From NCBI RefSeq assembly GCF_030348765.1, contig NZ_JAUCEU010000007.1:4151501-4215500 (forward strand): a stretch of DNA of 64,000 nucleotides, in the 5' to 3' direction. This document shows positions 27,217 through 36,163 of this stretch, piece after piece. Each line of letters starts with the position of its first letter. Within the stretch, counting starts at the first letter, position 1. This stretch comes from Neobacillus sp. CF12. Its GTDB lineage: Bacteria; Bacillota; Bacilli; Bacillales; Cytobacillaceae. The position numbers and the translations under genes are program-made. The notes beneath the pieces were generated by a model. That model was not told the origin of the DNA. It was given only the letters and a program-made list of their open reading frames with translations, and searched no databases.

Positions 27217-27565
27217 TTTAAATTTTTAATTTTGGACCAATAAAGGTAAGTATGTTTCGATTCAACCCATATTTTTGTGTAGTAGATTTTAAGTTAGAAA
27301 TCTAGTTGGGTTAAATGAAGCCGTAATTCTATTCATCGTTTAAGGAAAGTTTAGGAGTTAATGACATTGATTTAAGTTGTTAAATGAAATAAAGTACTCT
27401 TTTATATTCATAAAAAATCATATTGAGGAACTCTTAATGAGGAAGGAGTAACAAATCTTCATCCTAAGGATCAGTGATGTAAAGGGAGAAAAATTGAAGT
27501 ATTTACTTGTATGAGTACCTTTAAGAATATTTTACGATTTAATTTATAATTGTTAGGAGAGCAAT
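27217..27565. other. Noncoding gap inside the EPS cluster
   Basis: 349 bp without a supportable gene. It includes CAACCCA (27265-27271) facing TTGGGTT (27308-27314), able to pair, and an isolated GAGGAAGGAG. No U-rich tract follows the stem, so it is not a terminator. It may be decayed coding DNA or a second structured leader. Confidence 0.35.
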
Positions 27566-28960
27566 ATGATTTTCGAAGATATATTTTCCTATTTTGGCTT
27601 TGTATTTTACTTAATAGTATTTTTTCTTGTTATTTTCTATGTGAAGAGAGTTATTTCCAAAAAGGGATTTAATGTTTTATGTATGTTTATATTAACCTTT
27701 AGTATGTTCTATTTTGTAGTACCTTTCTTTCAAACATATTTCAAGTACTATAGAGACAATACTTCACTCTTTACTCAAATGTTAAATCAAAAAAGTGGAG
27801 ATGAAATATTTCTCACTTTACTTATTTGTCTTACCAGTTTAATTGTTATTGTTTTATCCTATCATTTTAAATTTAATTCTAAGGCTAGAATAATCAATCG
27901 AATGAATGGTTTACAAGTTAATGTGAATCAAAACATTTTATTTAAAAGAGTTAATAATATAACTGATATTATTTTGATTTTTGCTGTAGGAAGTATTATC
28001 TTATTAATTAACGAAGTGGGATCTCTGCAAGGATATTTATCCCTAGGTGCTCAAACTAGAGGTTTAGATAAAGATCCTACAGAAATAATTAGATCAAGCT
28101 ATTTACAGCTTGTAACGCTTTCTACAATTATTTTAGTGACTCCTTATTTATATCTTTATTTACTCAGAATAAAAAAAAATAGAGTGCTTTTGATTAAGTT
28201 TATTATATCTTTATTATTCTCGATACTGTTTCTTCTATATAATCAAGGACGTGCACCATTAATTATTTTCTTTTTACCTTTCTTATTTTCATTTAGTAAA
28301 AGAAAGAAAAAGGGTTATTGGGGACTAATAATATTGTTTATAGTAGGAATTTATTTGCTAACGTATTTAGATGGATTATTTAAATATTTAAGCTATGGAT
28401 ATTATGAAGTTGATGAGCAAGTGAACTTTATAACAACTTTTTTAGGTGAGTTTTCATACCCTTTTGCAAATTTTATAATGAGAAATGAGTTAGTAGATTT
28501 TTCTGGATATCGATATATGTATGATTATATTATTTGGCCATTAGCAATGATTCCAAGCATGTTATTAAAACCTCTTGGTATTAAAAAGGAGTTAATTGTT
28601 TCTGTACAAACTTATAATACAGATGCTTACGGTTACTTTCTAGGGGTTGTTCCATCTGGGGGGATCCCGGTAGATATACTTACATTTAATTATTATCAGT
28701 TAGGGTTTATTTCGTTAATATTTATGTGTTTTATTATTGGAAGGGCCCTTAGAAAACTTGATATAGTTTTTAATTATTTTAAAGATAATTTTGCAATCAA
28801 AATAGTATTATATAGAATATCATTTTCAATGATAAATATTTTAAATAATGCGGATATTACTGCAATTGTAAGAAATAGATTAGATGTTGTAGTTTTGTTA
28901 ATAATATTAATTTATATATATAGGTCATCAAAGAAATTAACGAGTATAAAAGGTGATTAA
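27566..28960 (+). CDS. Wzy-type EPS polymerase (O-antigen polymerase-like)
   Basis: 464-residue integral membrane protein with about 10-12 membrane segments and a long loop around residues 285-380, the layout of Wzy polymerases that join lipid-linked repeat units outside the membrane. A run with NQGRAPLIIFFLPFLFSF mid-protein recalls the O-antigen_ligase/oligosaccharide repeat-unit polymerase group. AGGAG ribosome site. It is the last intact gene of the EPS operon. Sequence conservation in this family is low, so the call rests on topology and context. Confidence 0.8.
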   Translation: MIFEDIFSYFGFVFYLIVFFLVIFYVKRVISKKGFNVLCMFILTFSMFYFVVPFFQTYFKYYRDNTSLFTQMLNQKSGDEIFLTLLICLTSLIVIVLSYHFKFNSKARIINRMNGLQVNVNQNILFKRVNNITDIILIFAVGSIILLINEVGSLQGYLSLGAQTRGLDKDPTEIIRSSYLQLVTLSTIILVTPYLYLYLLRIKKNRVLLIKFIISLLFSILFLLYNQGRAPLIIFFLPFLFSFSKRKKKGYWGLIILFIVGIYLLTYLDGLFKYLSYGYYEVDEQVNFITTFLGEFSYPFANFIMRNELVDFSGYRYMYDYIIWPLAMIPSMLLKPLGIKKELIVSVQTYNTDAYGYFLGVVPSGGIPVDILTFNYYQLGFISLIFMCFIIGRALRKLDIVFNYFKDNFAIKIVLYRISFSMINILNNADITAIVRNRLDVVVLLIILIYIYRSSKKLTSIKGD

Positions 28961-29162
28961 GGTAATTAAATTTAAATAAAGGCTTTTTTATTCGTTGTCA
29001 GTGCACTGGAATCCTAATAGTAGACAATATAAAATTAGTTTATGCAAGGAATCATTGTATTATTGCTGTTTTCCTTCTTCTTAATTTCCATAGGGTATCA
29101 GAATCCTGAGAACCTTTCAAGAAAAGACTGACAGAATACCAGGATTCTAAGATTTGGTCTGC

Positions 29163-29820
29163 GGCAGACAGACAGTTGTTTGTCGTTTTAAACAGTGATT
29201 GTGGCAATGCTAAAACAACCACAATTTGTAGGTTTGTAGACCGGCTTGATAACGGAAAGTTCCAAGTTCTCTATTTATCTGACTCAAACCCCTAGACACT
29301 TTTTATAAAGGATTGTTAGAACAATTAGGCTCTGAAGCAAAGTTTAATAGAGGTGATGCCAAACGGCAGCTACATCGTGAGATGAGAGGAGTCCGAGGCA
29401 TTCAGCCAGTGGTAGTGGTATATGAAGTTAACTTATTAGATAAAGAGATGCTTGAGGAGGTAAGGTTCTTGCTTAACTTCAAAATGGATGCCCAAAGTCC
29501 AATCGCACTTATTCTTGTTGGACAGAGTGAACTTTGGGACTGCCAACGCTTTTCAATCATTCGAAGGTATTAGGCAAAGGGGGGCAACTATTACCGGGCA
29601 CAAGTTGGAGAGTATGGGGCTAAACATCTAAAATACGCAGGAGTAGACCAACAATTCCTTTCGTACGTCGCTTTAGATGAAATTCACCAGTTTTCCGGTG
29701 GGATCCGCAAGGCTCATAAATAGGTTATGTACTCATTGTTTACTTTATGGGTCACAGAACGGATTTCTAATAATAGATGATCATATGGTTGAAAGGGTTA
29801 TTGAGGGAGAATTGTCATGA
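29163..29820 (+). pseudogene. Decayed TniB/ExeA-like AAA ATPase of a transposon
   Basis: Three-frame reading recovers an ExeA/TniB-type transposition ATPase. SDCGNAKTTT stands where a GDCGTGKTTT Walker A is expected (near 29193-29222). LYLSDSN, LLEQLGSEAKFNRGDAKRQLHRE, LLDKEMLEEVRFLLNFKMD and LILVGQSELWD follow, then QFSGG and finally DDHMVERVIEGELS ending at 29820. The open piece at 29313-29573 is only the middle. Frameshifts, in-frame stops and the loss of the P-loop glycine-lysine order show it is dead. The partner DDE transposase is not present. Confidence 0.8.
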
Positions 29821-29842
29821 TTCTCCCTTTTTCCCAAGTTAC

Positions 29843-29896
29843 ACGGACAATAATTCCGTCAATATACGGACATTAAATAACGTCAATTTCTGGACT
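29843..29896. repeat. Candidate transposon end with GGAC repeats
   Basis: Just after the dead TniB-like gene, ACGGACAnTAA...CGTCAAT occurs twice with a 23-bp period (ACGGACA at 29843 and 29866), and a third GGAC core is at 29892. Spaced direct repeats of this sort are transposase-binding sites at ends of Tn7/Tn552-like elements (inference). Confidence 0.45.
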
Positions 29897-30104
29897 TTAT
29901 AATATTTCAATAACAATATTAGAGAAACGAGTACTCAATAGATTATGAATATTATTGTAAAATAGAAAATTCAAATACTATTACTAGCCCAGGTTCCTTT
30001 TTATCAAGTTATCGTAAGAACCATATAGTGTGTAAGTTTGGTTATTCATAAATGTAAAATTAAGCACTTTTATAAGAAACTTTATAATACGTGATTACCC
30101 AAAG

Positions 30105-30466
30105 AAACTAAGTATTCAATTACTTCTATTACTTTTATTATGGCAATTTTTAATTTAACTCTATCAATAGTAAAATTGTCATTATCTACATCCACAAATA
30201 TTGGAACTGTACCTCTAAAAAGGAGATAATTTCTCCAGTTGAAAAGAAATCTGGTATAAATAAGGCTCTTCTTTCTTTGATATTCCCTACATCACACTAA
30301 TTTCATTGCTACTGTTCCATTTCCACAAGAAATGCAATGCTTAACGCCAACGAAACCATCTAATTGTTCTTCCTAATTCTTTTACTTCTTTACCAACAAT
30401 TTAATTTCCCTCTATGACAACTTCGCTTATAGCAGAATCTATCTCCAGCTCGTATCTCTTATACTG
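30105..30466 (-). pseudogene. Decayed DegT/DnrJ/EryC1 aminotransferase fragment
   Basis: On the - strand, frames joined by frameshifts read QYKRYELEIDSAISEVV, then IVGKEVKEL, then LDGFVGVKHCISCGNGTVAM, and further on GTVPIFVDVDNDNFTIDRVKLKIAI. These are the N-terminal third of a DegT-family sugar aminotransferase. Stops and shifts interrupt it. It is probably a relic of an additional nucleotide-sugar gene of the EPS cluster that was disrupted by the neighbouring transposon debris. Confidence 0.75.
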
Positions 30467-30600
30467 AGTCTTTAATCACGGAATTCTACCATTTATTAAA
30501 TCTCCATTATCATATATATAATTTACTAGTGAGCTCTTTACGTGTAGCACAAATCAAACTTAACTTCTTATAAAAACGACGGCATATGGGTGCCCCGCCT

Positions 30601-30882
30601 CTAGCATTGAAGTTCTATATCATTCAATGCTCGAAGAAAGTCTTCCCTTAGCCAACTACATGTTTTTGACTGTTTAAATGCCTGGATGCATTCCTTTAAT
30701 TGATTTTTCTCTTCAGGAGTGGCAATTAACGTTTCTGGCCTTAAATAGTTGGGGACTCTTTTTAAAAGGTTCATTAAGTTTTCATGTGTTTCACTAGCCA
30801 ATACAGGAAATGTAACTTCTAATGCAATATCCATAGATGCTTTAAAGGTAAAAGGGTTAGGAATGGTTAGATTTGTCCGCAA
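30601..30882 (-). CDS. Hypothetical 93-residue protein
   Basis: Family not recognised. A small soluble protein, mostly helical with several Leu/Lys-rich helices (ENLMNLLKRVP, EEKNQLKECIQAFKQ). The start is TTG at 30882, backed by AGAGGAGG at an 8-base gap, so it is likely translated. It stands alone among pseudogenes. Confidence 0.6.
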   Translation of the reverse strand: MRTNLTIPNPFTFKASMDIALEVTFPVLASETHENLMNLLKRVPNYLRPETLIATPEEKNQLKECIQAFKQSKTCSWLREDFLRALNDIELQC

Positions 30883-31039
30883 TGTGTCATCCTCCTCTAC
30901 TTGATTAATTTAATCATAAGGAGAAGTAACCAAAAATTGTGTTACATTATGTTAAAAATAGTTAAAACTTTTGTCTAACATTGCCTTTCCGAATCCAATA
31001 ACCCGTTTTGTTTCTGAAGAATATTCCTTTGTTCCATAA

Positions 31040-31190
31040 ATGTTTGTTCTTAACACTGTCGTCGGAGGAGCTGTATTGTTTTTTAGGTATTTACTTACTG
31101 TATTACGGGATATTCCAAGTTTTGTCGCATTTGTCTTTGCGATAAACCTTCAACCTCTTTTAAGAATTTGATATTATGAAATTGAGCCAT
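31040..31190 (-). pseudogene. IS21-family istA N-terminal fragment
   Basis: From ATG 31190 on the - strand: AQFHNIKFLKEVEGLSQRQ, a one-base frameshift, then KLGISRNTVSKYLKNNTAPPT. This is the helix-turn-helix of an IS21 IstA transposase. Nothing of the catalytic part follows on this strand. Confidence 0.75.
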
Positions 31191-31334
31191 ATGATCATCC
31201 TTTTCGTCCTCTCATATGAAGTAAGTTTGGTCACTTCCTATCATAAGAGAGTAAATAGAATTGGAAATTATGTGGCTCATTTTTTATGCGATCAAATCGA
31301 ATAAAAGTGGCTCAAATCTAAATTATCAAAAACA

Positions 31335-31628
31335 AAAGGGTCTTATCCAACAGTCTGCTATTTTATATCTGATTGGGAGAATAACCATAACGAAGAAATT
31401 GATAAAGGGCATGATCGTTTAGAACATCCTCCAAGAGAACCACAAGTAGACTTTGGCGTAATGGAAGTTGTAAAAGATGGGGAGTTTATGGATTCACATT
31501 TTTTAGTCATGTCGTATCCGCATAGTAATGCAGCTTTTGCGGTACCTTTACCATCCGAAAACCAAGAATGTTTTCTTCAGGGGCCTAAAACTCTTATTTA
31601 CACAATCGGGGGGGATTACAGCCAATAG
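31335..31628 (+). pseudogene. IS21-family istA internal fragment (opposite strand)
   Basis: An open stretch encoding KGSYPTVCYFISDWE, then EHPPREPQVDFGVMEVVKDG and NAAFAVPLPSENQECFL. This is the start of the IstA rve/DDE core, with the first catalytic Asp in QVDFG. It has no start codon of its own and ends at a stop beside a REP element. It is inverted relative to the N-terminal fragment 145 bp away. Confidence 0.8.
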
Positions 31629-31632
31629 TACT

Positions 31633-31827
31633 GGGGTCAGACCCCCACTAAGCTAAAGTTTAAAGCGATAAAGCACAAAGGTAATATTTTAGAGCTAGTC
31701 TCTAGGTTTTTGTTCTTCAATTTGTCAAAATTTATTATCGAATTTGTTAGGATTTTAGAGGATGTTGTTGAATTAAGTAATTGGTAAAGAACTTACCGCT
31801 TAGATGAAAGTGAGGTGCCCAAGTTGT
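31633..31827 (+). repeat. RAYT leader/REP repeat, copy 1 (without transposase)
   Basis: A ~195-bp sequence beginning with GGGGTCAGACCCCC that is about 90% identical by eye to 37873-38066, the leader of the RAYT gene. Here it breaks off where the transposase should begin. Confidence 0.85.
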
Positions 31828-31926
31828 GTTTGATAACTGCATATCAGTGTATAACATAAGAAAGTCGTTAGTGAGTTTTAGGTTTTGCTTTCAAGAAAAT
31901 TACCATTACGTAATTTTTGAAATAAA

Positions 31927-31949
31927 AAAACACCTAGTTTAGGTGTTTT
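31927..31949 (-). terminator. Intrinsic terminator after the DUF2971 gene
   Basis: AAAACACCT pairs with AGGTGTTTT (31927-31935 with 31941-31949). On the - strand it runs into a T-rich tract, just overlapping the stop codon. Confidence 0.8.
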
Positions 31950-32682
31950 AATAAGGACTTTGGTACAAAGTTGATTGAATCACATCTCGATTTAATTCAT
32001 ATTTGCGTAATAATGATGAAGCCAAGTCTTTAAACCATTTTGGAGAAGTTGGAGCTACATAAACATTCTCAATTAAAATATTTAGGTCCACATTAATATT
32101 GGTTCCAATTTCGAATTGAGGTAACTTCCTAGATTCATTATTAATATTAGAATCATCAATAATTGCTCTTATTTCGCGCTCATGTTCAAAGCTTTTCCTT
32201 TTAAATAAAAATGGACTAAAAGCATTCCCCTCTGGAATCCAATCCGAATCATAGTCAACATAATCAACTTTCCCAATATAAATATTTTCATTTGCATCAT
32301 GGAAACTCTTGCAAAATCTGTAGTAAGTTGATTGGATGGCTATACCCTCATAACTCTGCAAGTATAGCTTCCACATAGCAGCTGATTCATGGTCATTCAT
32401 GTGCCAGCAACTAATAAGAATGTGTTGCCTTAATCTTTTTGAAAACTCATCTATCTGGCGAAATACCTCTTCATTTATTCCGGAATCTTTGTATATCGTA
32501 GGACGTAAAATTTGATTTGCCTTTGAATAAGTTCCCTCAAATGGATCTTCAAATTTATCTGACCTTGTAAAAAATAGTGAATTATTATCTAGCATACTAA
32601 CAAACTTCGTGAAGTCCATGTATTTCCAAATCTTAATTTCTTCATTTTCTGGTTTTTTAAAAATCGGATGTTCTACGTACAT
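31948..32682 (-). CDS. DUF2971 domain protein
   Basis: 244 residues, soluble. It shows the DUF2971 hallmarks: WKYMDFTKFVSMLDNNSLFFTRSDKFEDPFEG (begins near residue 18), then ILISCWHMNDHESAAMWKLY (about 88-107), YEGIAIQST, and KRKSFEHEREIRAI. The family is widespread in bacterial accessory regions and recurrently near defence or toxin-antitoxin loci; biochemical activity is unknown. Single gene, own terminator; a REP palindrome lies upstream at 32819. Confidence 0.85.
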   Translation of the reverse strand: MYVEHPIFKKPENEEIKIWKYMDFTKFVSMLDNNSLFFTRSDKFEDPFEGTYSKANQILRPTIYKDSGINEEVFRQIDEFSKRLRQHILISCWHMNDHESAAMWKLYLQSYEGIAIQSTYYRFCKSFHDANENIYIGKVDYVDYDSDWIPEGNAFSPFLFKRKSFEHEREIRAIIDDSNINNESRKLPQFEIGTNINVDLNILIENVYVAPTSPKWFKDLASSLLRKYELNRDVIQSTLYQSPY

Positions 32683-32818
32683 AATACACCGCCCCTAACA
32701 GCAAATTATATAGAGATTGGAGTAATTGAACAATTACTTATTTTTTTGGTAAGCCCCCAATCAAACAACGCATATAAACCCGCAGCTCCTCTTGGTACGA
32801 TACAAGGGCTAGGGCTAT

Positions 32819-32832
32819 GGGGTCAGACCCCC
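32819..32832. repeat. REP palindrome GGGGTCAGACCCCC
   Basis: Perfect copy of the REP seen at 31633 and 37873, followed by the shared ACTAAGCT, in the gap between the DUF2971 and J-domain genes. Confidence 0.85.
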
Positions 32833-32906
32833 ACTAAGCTTGACGATTACCGTGTTAAATAGTGTCTCGTTTTTTTTTAGTTAAGTTATATTAGAATCCA
32901 CCTTAA

Positions 32907-33845
32907 TTACTGCGATGCAAATACTACTATCAACAAAATAAGATCAAATAATAAGATTCCTCCAAAAACTGTATATACAATCCTTTTCCAATTTCTAATC
33001 AAAAATACAACTGATTTTGATACGTACTTTATAACCCGACCTGAATCTTCAATTTTCTTTAAACCATGATTAGCATTTGAAGTATGGTATCCACGTAAGA
33101 ATAAAGATGCAGATAACAGAGTAAGAATTTTATATTCTTCTGACCCCATATTATGAGTGTTAAATGCAGTATTGTTAATAATACTTTCAAAATATCTTTT
33201 ACCAATCATATTAAATTCCTCTGGAAAGATTTTTTCCACTTCTTTGCTATCTTTACGCATAAGAAAGTCAAAGGGAGGTTCAACATTAAATAACGAAAGA
33301 AATGTGTTATAATATTTTTTCCAATAATATTCATAATTGGGGGTCTCTTCTTTAAGGATATCCGCAAGGATAATTCCACCTCTAATAAATAACGGAAAAA
33401 CATCTTTTTCTAAGACTTTAAGCTGATCCTTAGGCACTTTATAAAAATATTTTATGACTCTTATGACTTCCTTACAATTTTTATTAATCATAAACTCAGT
33501 AATATTATCAAACGATGGTTTAGAATTAACTTTTGCCATGAAAAGTTCCCAAATTCGTTCAGCATTATCAGTAAAAGTTTCATATGCCTGCCAATAAAAC
33601 GTTTTAATAGCTGGTTCGTATTCATCATCCTTTTTAGCATTGGCATATAAATCTCTGTAGTTGTCATACTCTTTTCTAGTAATTTCATTGCTTAGTATTT
33701 CGTATGCTTCAATTATTGCAATCATAAGTCCTTCATCTCCACCTACATCAGGGTGATGAATTTTCGCTAAATCTCTATATGCTTTTTTTATTTCTTTGAT
33801 TGTAGCCCCTTCGTTTATTCCCAGGACTTTATAGTAATCTTTCAT
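32907..33845 (-). CDS. J-domain protein with C-terminal membrane anchor
   Basis: 312 residues. A complete J-domain at residues 1-68 (DYYKVLGI, KKAYRDLAKIHHPD with HPD at 31-33, YEILSNEITRKEYD) should stimulate an Hsp70/DnaK. The middle (70-280) is helical and unfamiliar, without zinc-finger or G/F regions, so it is not DnaJ. A hydrophobic C-terminal segment (about 284-308, IVYTVFGGILLFDLILLIVVF) anchors it. GAGGAG ribosome site. Tail-anchored J-proteins of this kind recruit chaperone to a membrane client; the client is unknown. Confidence 0.85.
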   Translation of the reverse strand: MKDYYKVLGINEGATIKEIKKAYRDLAKIHHPDVGGDEGLMIAIIEAYEILSNEITRKEYDNYRDLYANAKKDDEYEPAIKTFYWQAYETFTDNAERIWELFMAKVNSKPSFDNITEFMINKNCKEVIRVIKYFYKVPKDQLKVLEKDVFPLFIRGGIILADILKEETPNYEYYWKKYYNTFLSLFNVEPPFDFLMRKDSKEVEKIFPEEFNMIGKRYFESIINNTAFNTHNMGSEEYKILTLLSASLFLRGYHTSNANHGLKKIEDSGRVIKYVSKSVVFLIRNWKRIVYTVFGGILLFDLILLIVVFASQ

Positions 33846-34184
33846 AATCCATTCTCCTCATTGTTCATAAAGTAAATATTCGGCACAAATTGACTATTTA
33901 ATTATAAATGAAAAGGAAATAATTGGGGCTATTTTCCTAAATTTTGGGTCAGCGTATAATGGCAAATAAGTCAACTATCACTTTATCTTAAAAAGGCCAA
34001 CTTTAAGTAGAATCCAAAATTTCCATTTTTTTGAAGGTTCAACTATCACAGAATTATATAATAGGGCTCCTCTAGAACGTGAAAGGATCTCGTGTTTTTA
34101 ATATTGGTGCCTGTCACTCTCCGAATATTCTTGTTTCATAGAATTGTTCCTCAAGATTTCACCTATAAGGCGGTTGTCTAGCAA
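33846..34184. other. Noncoding gap with dispersed repeat
   Basis: About 340 bp without a supported gene. It holds one copy of a GTGCCTGTCACTCTCCGA element (34105-34122), which recurs in variant form at 36217-36236 and 53143-53157. Confidence 0.4.
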
Positions 34185-34403
34185 TTGATATTAGATGCCC
34201 AAGGATTGACGGCTCTAGATGCCCCTAGTTTGATGGAATTAATGTCCAAAAATTATTCCGAAACAGGGAGAATCATGATAATTCTCAAAGAAAACCATTT
34301 TACTCATTTGATATCTATAATCCAAGAGGCACTAGGGAGGTCTAGGATTATAGGCGACAGTTCTCATGGTTTAATACTTATTTTGTATCAGGTATATAAA
34401 TGA
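34185..34403 (+). pseudogene. Uncertain 72-codon open frame, possible gene remnant
   Basis: The frame begins at a TTG without a ribosome site and codes for ILDAQGLTALDAPSLMELMS followed by ~50 residues. It reads like a piece of a real protein but I cannot assign it. Its 3' end runs into a palindromic repeat (34360-34419). Confidence 0.25.
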
Positions 34404-34419
34404 ATAGAACCATGAGAAC
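34360..34419. repeat. Inverted repeat GTTCTCATGGTT / AACCATGAGAAC
   Basis: Perfect 12-bp arms at 34360-34371 and 34408-34419 with a 36-bp spacer. Related GACGGTTCTnATGG half-units occur at 44432, 44571 and 44650, so this is a second dispersed repeat family. Confidence 0.7.
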
Positions 34420-34531
34420 CGTTGTTCTGACTTATGAACTTACTATTAACTTAAAGCCTAAGAGGTAATCTCAGCTGTTTTAACGATAGATTTACTGATC
34501 TCCGATGTTGTTGATTCCTAATTTGAAAAGA

Positions 34532-34963
34532 CTAGATTTCTATTACTCGATTGCCCTCAATCATGTTTGTTAGCTGTTCTATGTTCGCAAAGGGAGAGGA
34601 AGAAACGACTTTACTTAAACCTTGCATACCAATACTCACTAATTCTTTATCACCTTGCTGCAATCCAAGATCAATTACCTCGAATGATTTAGCAATCGCC
34701 ACTTTTCTTTCATCGAAAATCCGGTCAAACACTTTATGATAGAGGTCATATCTTTTTTCCATTTCTGTTAAAAGAACTTCCTTTTGTGCTTGAATTTTGG
34801 CAAGTTCTCTTTCTGTTACTTTCGCTTCCTTATAGGCCACCGTTAATTTATTGAAAAAATTCAATACATCAGTGGATGGGATTACATCGGATACTTGATC
34901 TAGTTTTTTTAAGGCTTGTTGTCCAACATTTTTACTAGCTTTTGACTTAATTAATTCAAACAT
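34532..34963 (-). CDS. Hypothetical helical protein, third gene of a three-gene operon
   Basis: 143 residues, soluble, almost wholly helical. A coiled-coil-like central part (YKEAKVTERELAKIQAQKEVLLTEMEKRY, about 43-71) and a C-terminal part with FERVIDLGLQQGDKELVSIGMQGLSKV-like repeats. Family not recognised. It begins 15 bp after the stop of the glycine-rich membrane gene, so the two are co-transcribed. A function linked to that protein is likely. Confidence 0.75.
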   Translation of the reverse strand: MFELIKSKASKNVGQQALKKLDQVSDVIPSTDVLNFFNKLTVAYKEAKVTERELAKIQAQKEVLLTEMEKRYDLYHKVFDRIFDERKVAIAKSFEVIDLGLQQGDKELVSIGMQGLSKVVSSSPFANIEQLTNMIEGNRVIEI

Positions 34964-34978
34964 TTAGTAACAGCTCCT

Positions 34979-35635
34979 TTAATCTTCAAATACCTTGGTA
35001 TCAATGATTACGGCAAAATCACTTGCAATTCCACCTATGTAGGCTATGTTTTCAAAGTCCTTCTTTGAAAAGTAATTTCCTCTCAATATTGTTTTCCTTG
35101 TCCATTTTAACGCTTTTGAGAGTACAGGATATTTATAGATTTCTTTATAAACACGTTTGAACTCCTTGTTAAAGACATCATTTGCTTTATGTAAAGCGAC
35201 GATAAGTTCATCTGAACGGTCATCAACTAAATCTAGCTGCAGAATATTCGAATGAATTTGGTCTATTGCTTTAATAACCTTATTCATTTGTTTTTCTATT
35301 TCATTTATTTTTTTATTGGCTTGTACATGACTAAAAATACCCGTTATAGCAAGAGCTGGGATGGCAACTAAGCCTCCTAATACAGCAGTACCCACAGCCA
35401 TCCCTCCACCCCCGGCAGCAACAGCGCCTCCACCTAACCAAGCCAAGGTAGCATTAACGCTGGCTGCTCCTGATAATCCAGCAATAGCTGTCCCGGTTGA
35501 CGCAACACCAAATTGAGAAACAAGTGCCCATGTACCAAGTGCTGCTCCAATCCCAGAAGAAACTCCCTTGGTAGCGTTCATCGCCACGTGTGCCGCATTA
35601 AGGGTGGTTTCAATTTGGTTAAAGTTAATTAACAT
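34979..35635 (-). CDS. Glycine-rich (glycine-zipper) membrane protein, second gene of a three-gene operon
   Basis: 218 residues. Residues ~22-108 are Gly/Ala-rich and hydrophobic, including WLGGGAVAAGGGGMAVGTAV (about 67-86), a glycine-zipper pattern able to pack in membranes or form oligomeric pores. Residues ~108-140 form a coiled coil (KKINEIEKQMNKVIKAIDQ), and a charged C-terminal domain follows. No signal peptide. Function unknown; similar Gly-rich segments occur in pore-forming and phage-defence effectors (inference). It overlaps the upstream gene by 11 bp. Confidence 0.75.
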   Translation of the reverse strand: MLINFNQIETTLNAAHVAMNATKGVSSGIGAALGTWALVSQFGVASTGTAIAGLSGAASVNATLAWLGGGAVAAGGGGMAVGTAVLGGLVAIPALAITGIFSHVQANKKINEIEKQMNKVIKAIDQIHSNILQLDLVDDRSDELIVALHKANDVFNKEFKRVYKEIYKYPVLSKALKWTRKTILRGNYFSKKDFENIAYIGGIASDFAVIIDTKVFED

Positions 35636-35903
35636 TCTCTATTTCTTTACCCAAACTTCGATAAATGAATTCACGGTCTTTCCCTTTTAGTTTTTTTGAT
35701 ATTTTGCTAATTTTATTGAGTGAATTTACAGATTTAACTTTAAGTTTTACAACTTTTTCAAGAGCCTTATTAACACTTTCTCTTCTGTCTTCCATCCTTC
35801 TATATAAGGATTCATATTCATATTGCAGATCCTCAAACTCCTCAACTTTTCGGTCAATCCTCCCAGATGCACCAAAAGTGACCAAATTCTTAAAAAAACT
35901 CAT
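35625..35903 (-). CDS. Hypothetical coiled-coil protein, first gene of a three-gene operon
   Basis: 92 residues, charged and helical, with a long coiled coil (about residues 17-75: EEFEDLQYEYESLYRRMEDR..., then a Lys-rich segment). The start has GGGGAG 7 bases upstream. Not recognised. It overlaps the next gene, so the order is coiled coil, glycine-zipper membrane protein, helical protein, all tightly coupled. Confidence 0.72.
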   Translation of the reverse strand: MSFFKNLVTFGASGRIDRKVEEFEDLQYEYESLYRRMEDRRESVNKALEKVVKLKVKSVNSLNKISKISKKLKGKDREFIYRSLGKEIENVN

Positions 35904-36127
35904 CCCTGGCTCCCCTTTAACTCATAATATCTAAACAAATTATAATATGAATTGGAAAAGAATAGAATATTTTTAGGAAAATTTTGACGATTAATGCCAG
36001 TAGCTGGCAGATATGTGGGGAGATGGTCATTAATTTCCGTGCCTGTGGTCAAGCCCCCGAAAAATAGACATTGGAAAAATCGACGTTTATGAAGCATTTT
36101 GGTAATTAAAATAATACATTTTAGGAG

Positions 36128-36161
36128 AAACGAATCCCATTCTTTTTTGGATTCGTTTTTC
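36128..36161 (+). terminator. Terminator-like hairpin
   Basis: AACGAATCC (36129-36137) pairs with GGATTCGTT (36149-36157), then TTT. The upstream gene on the + strand is absent, so it may be a relic. Confidence 0.6.
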
Positions 36162-36163
36162 AT

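Noticed and set aside
27217..27565. Second EAR element in the EPS cluster
   Set aside because: CAACCCA/TTGGGTT resembles the first, but no terminator or inner stems follow, so support is too thin.
35900..36163. 87-codon open frame on the - strand
   Set aside because: Its start overlaps a hairpin with T-run and there is no ribosome site. The translated text is not protein-like, and it overlaps the first gene of the three-gene operon.
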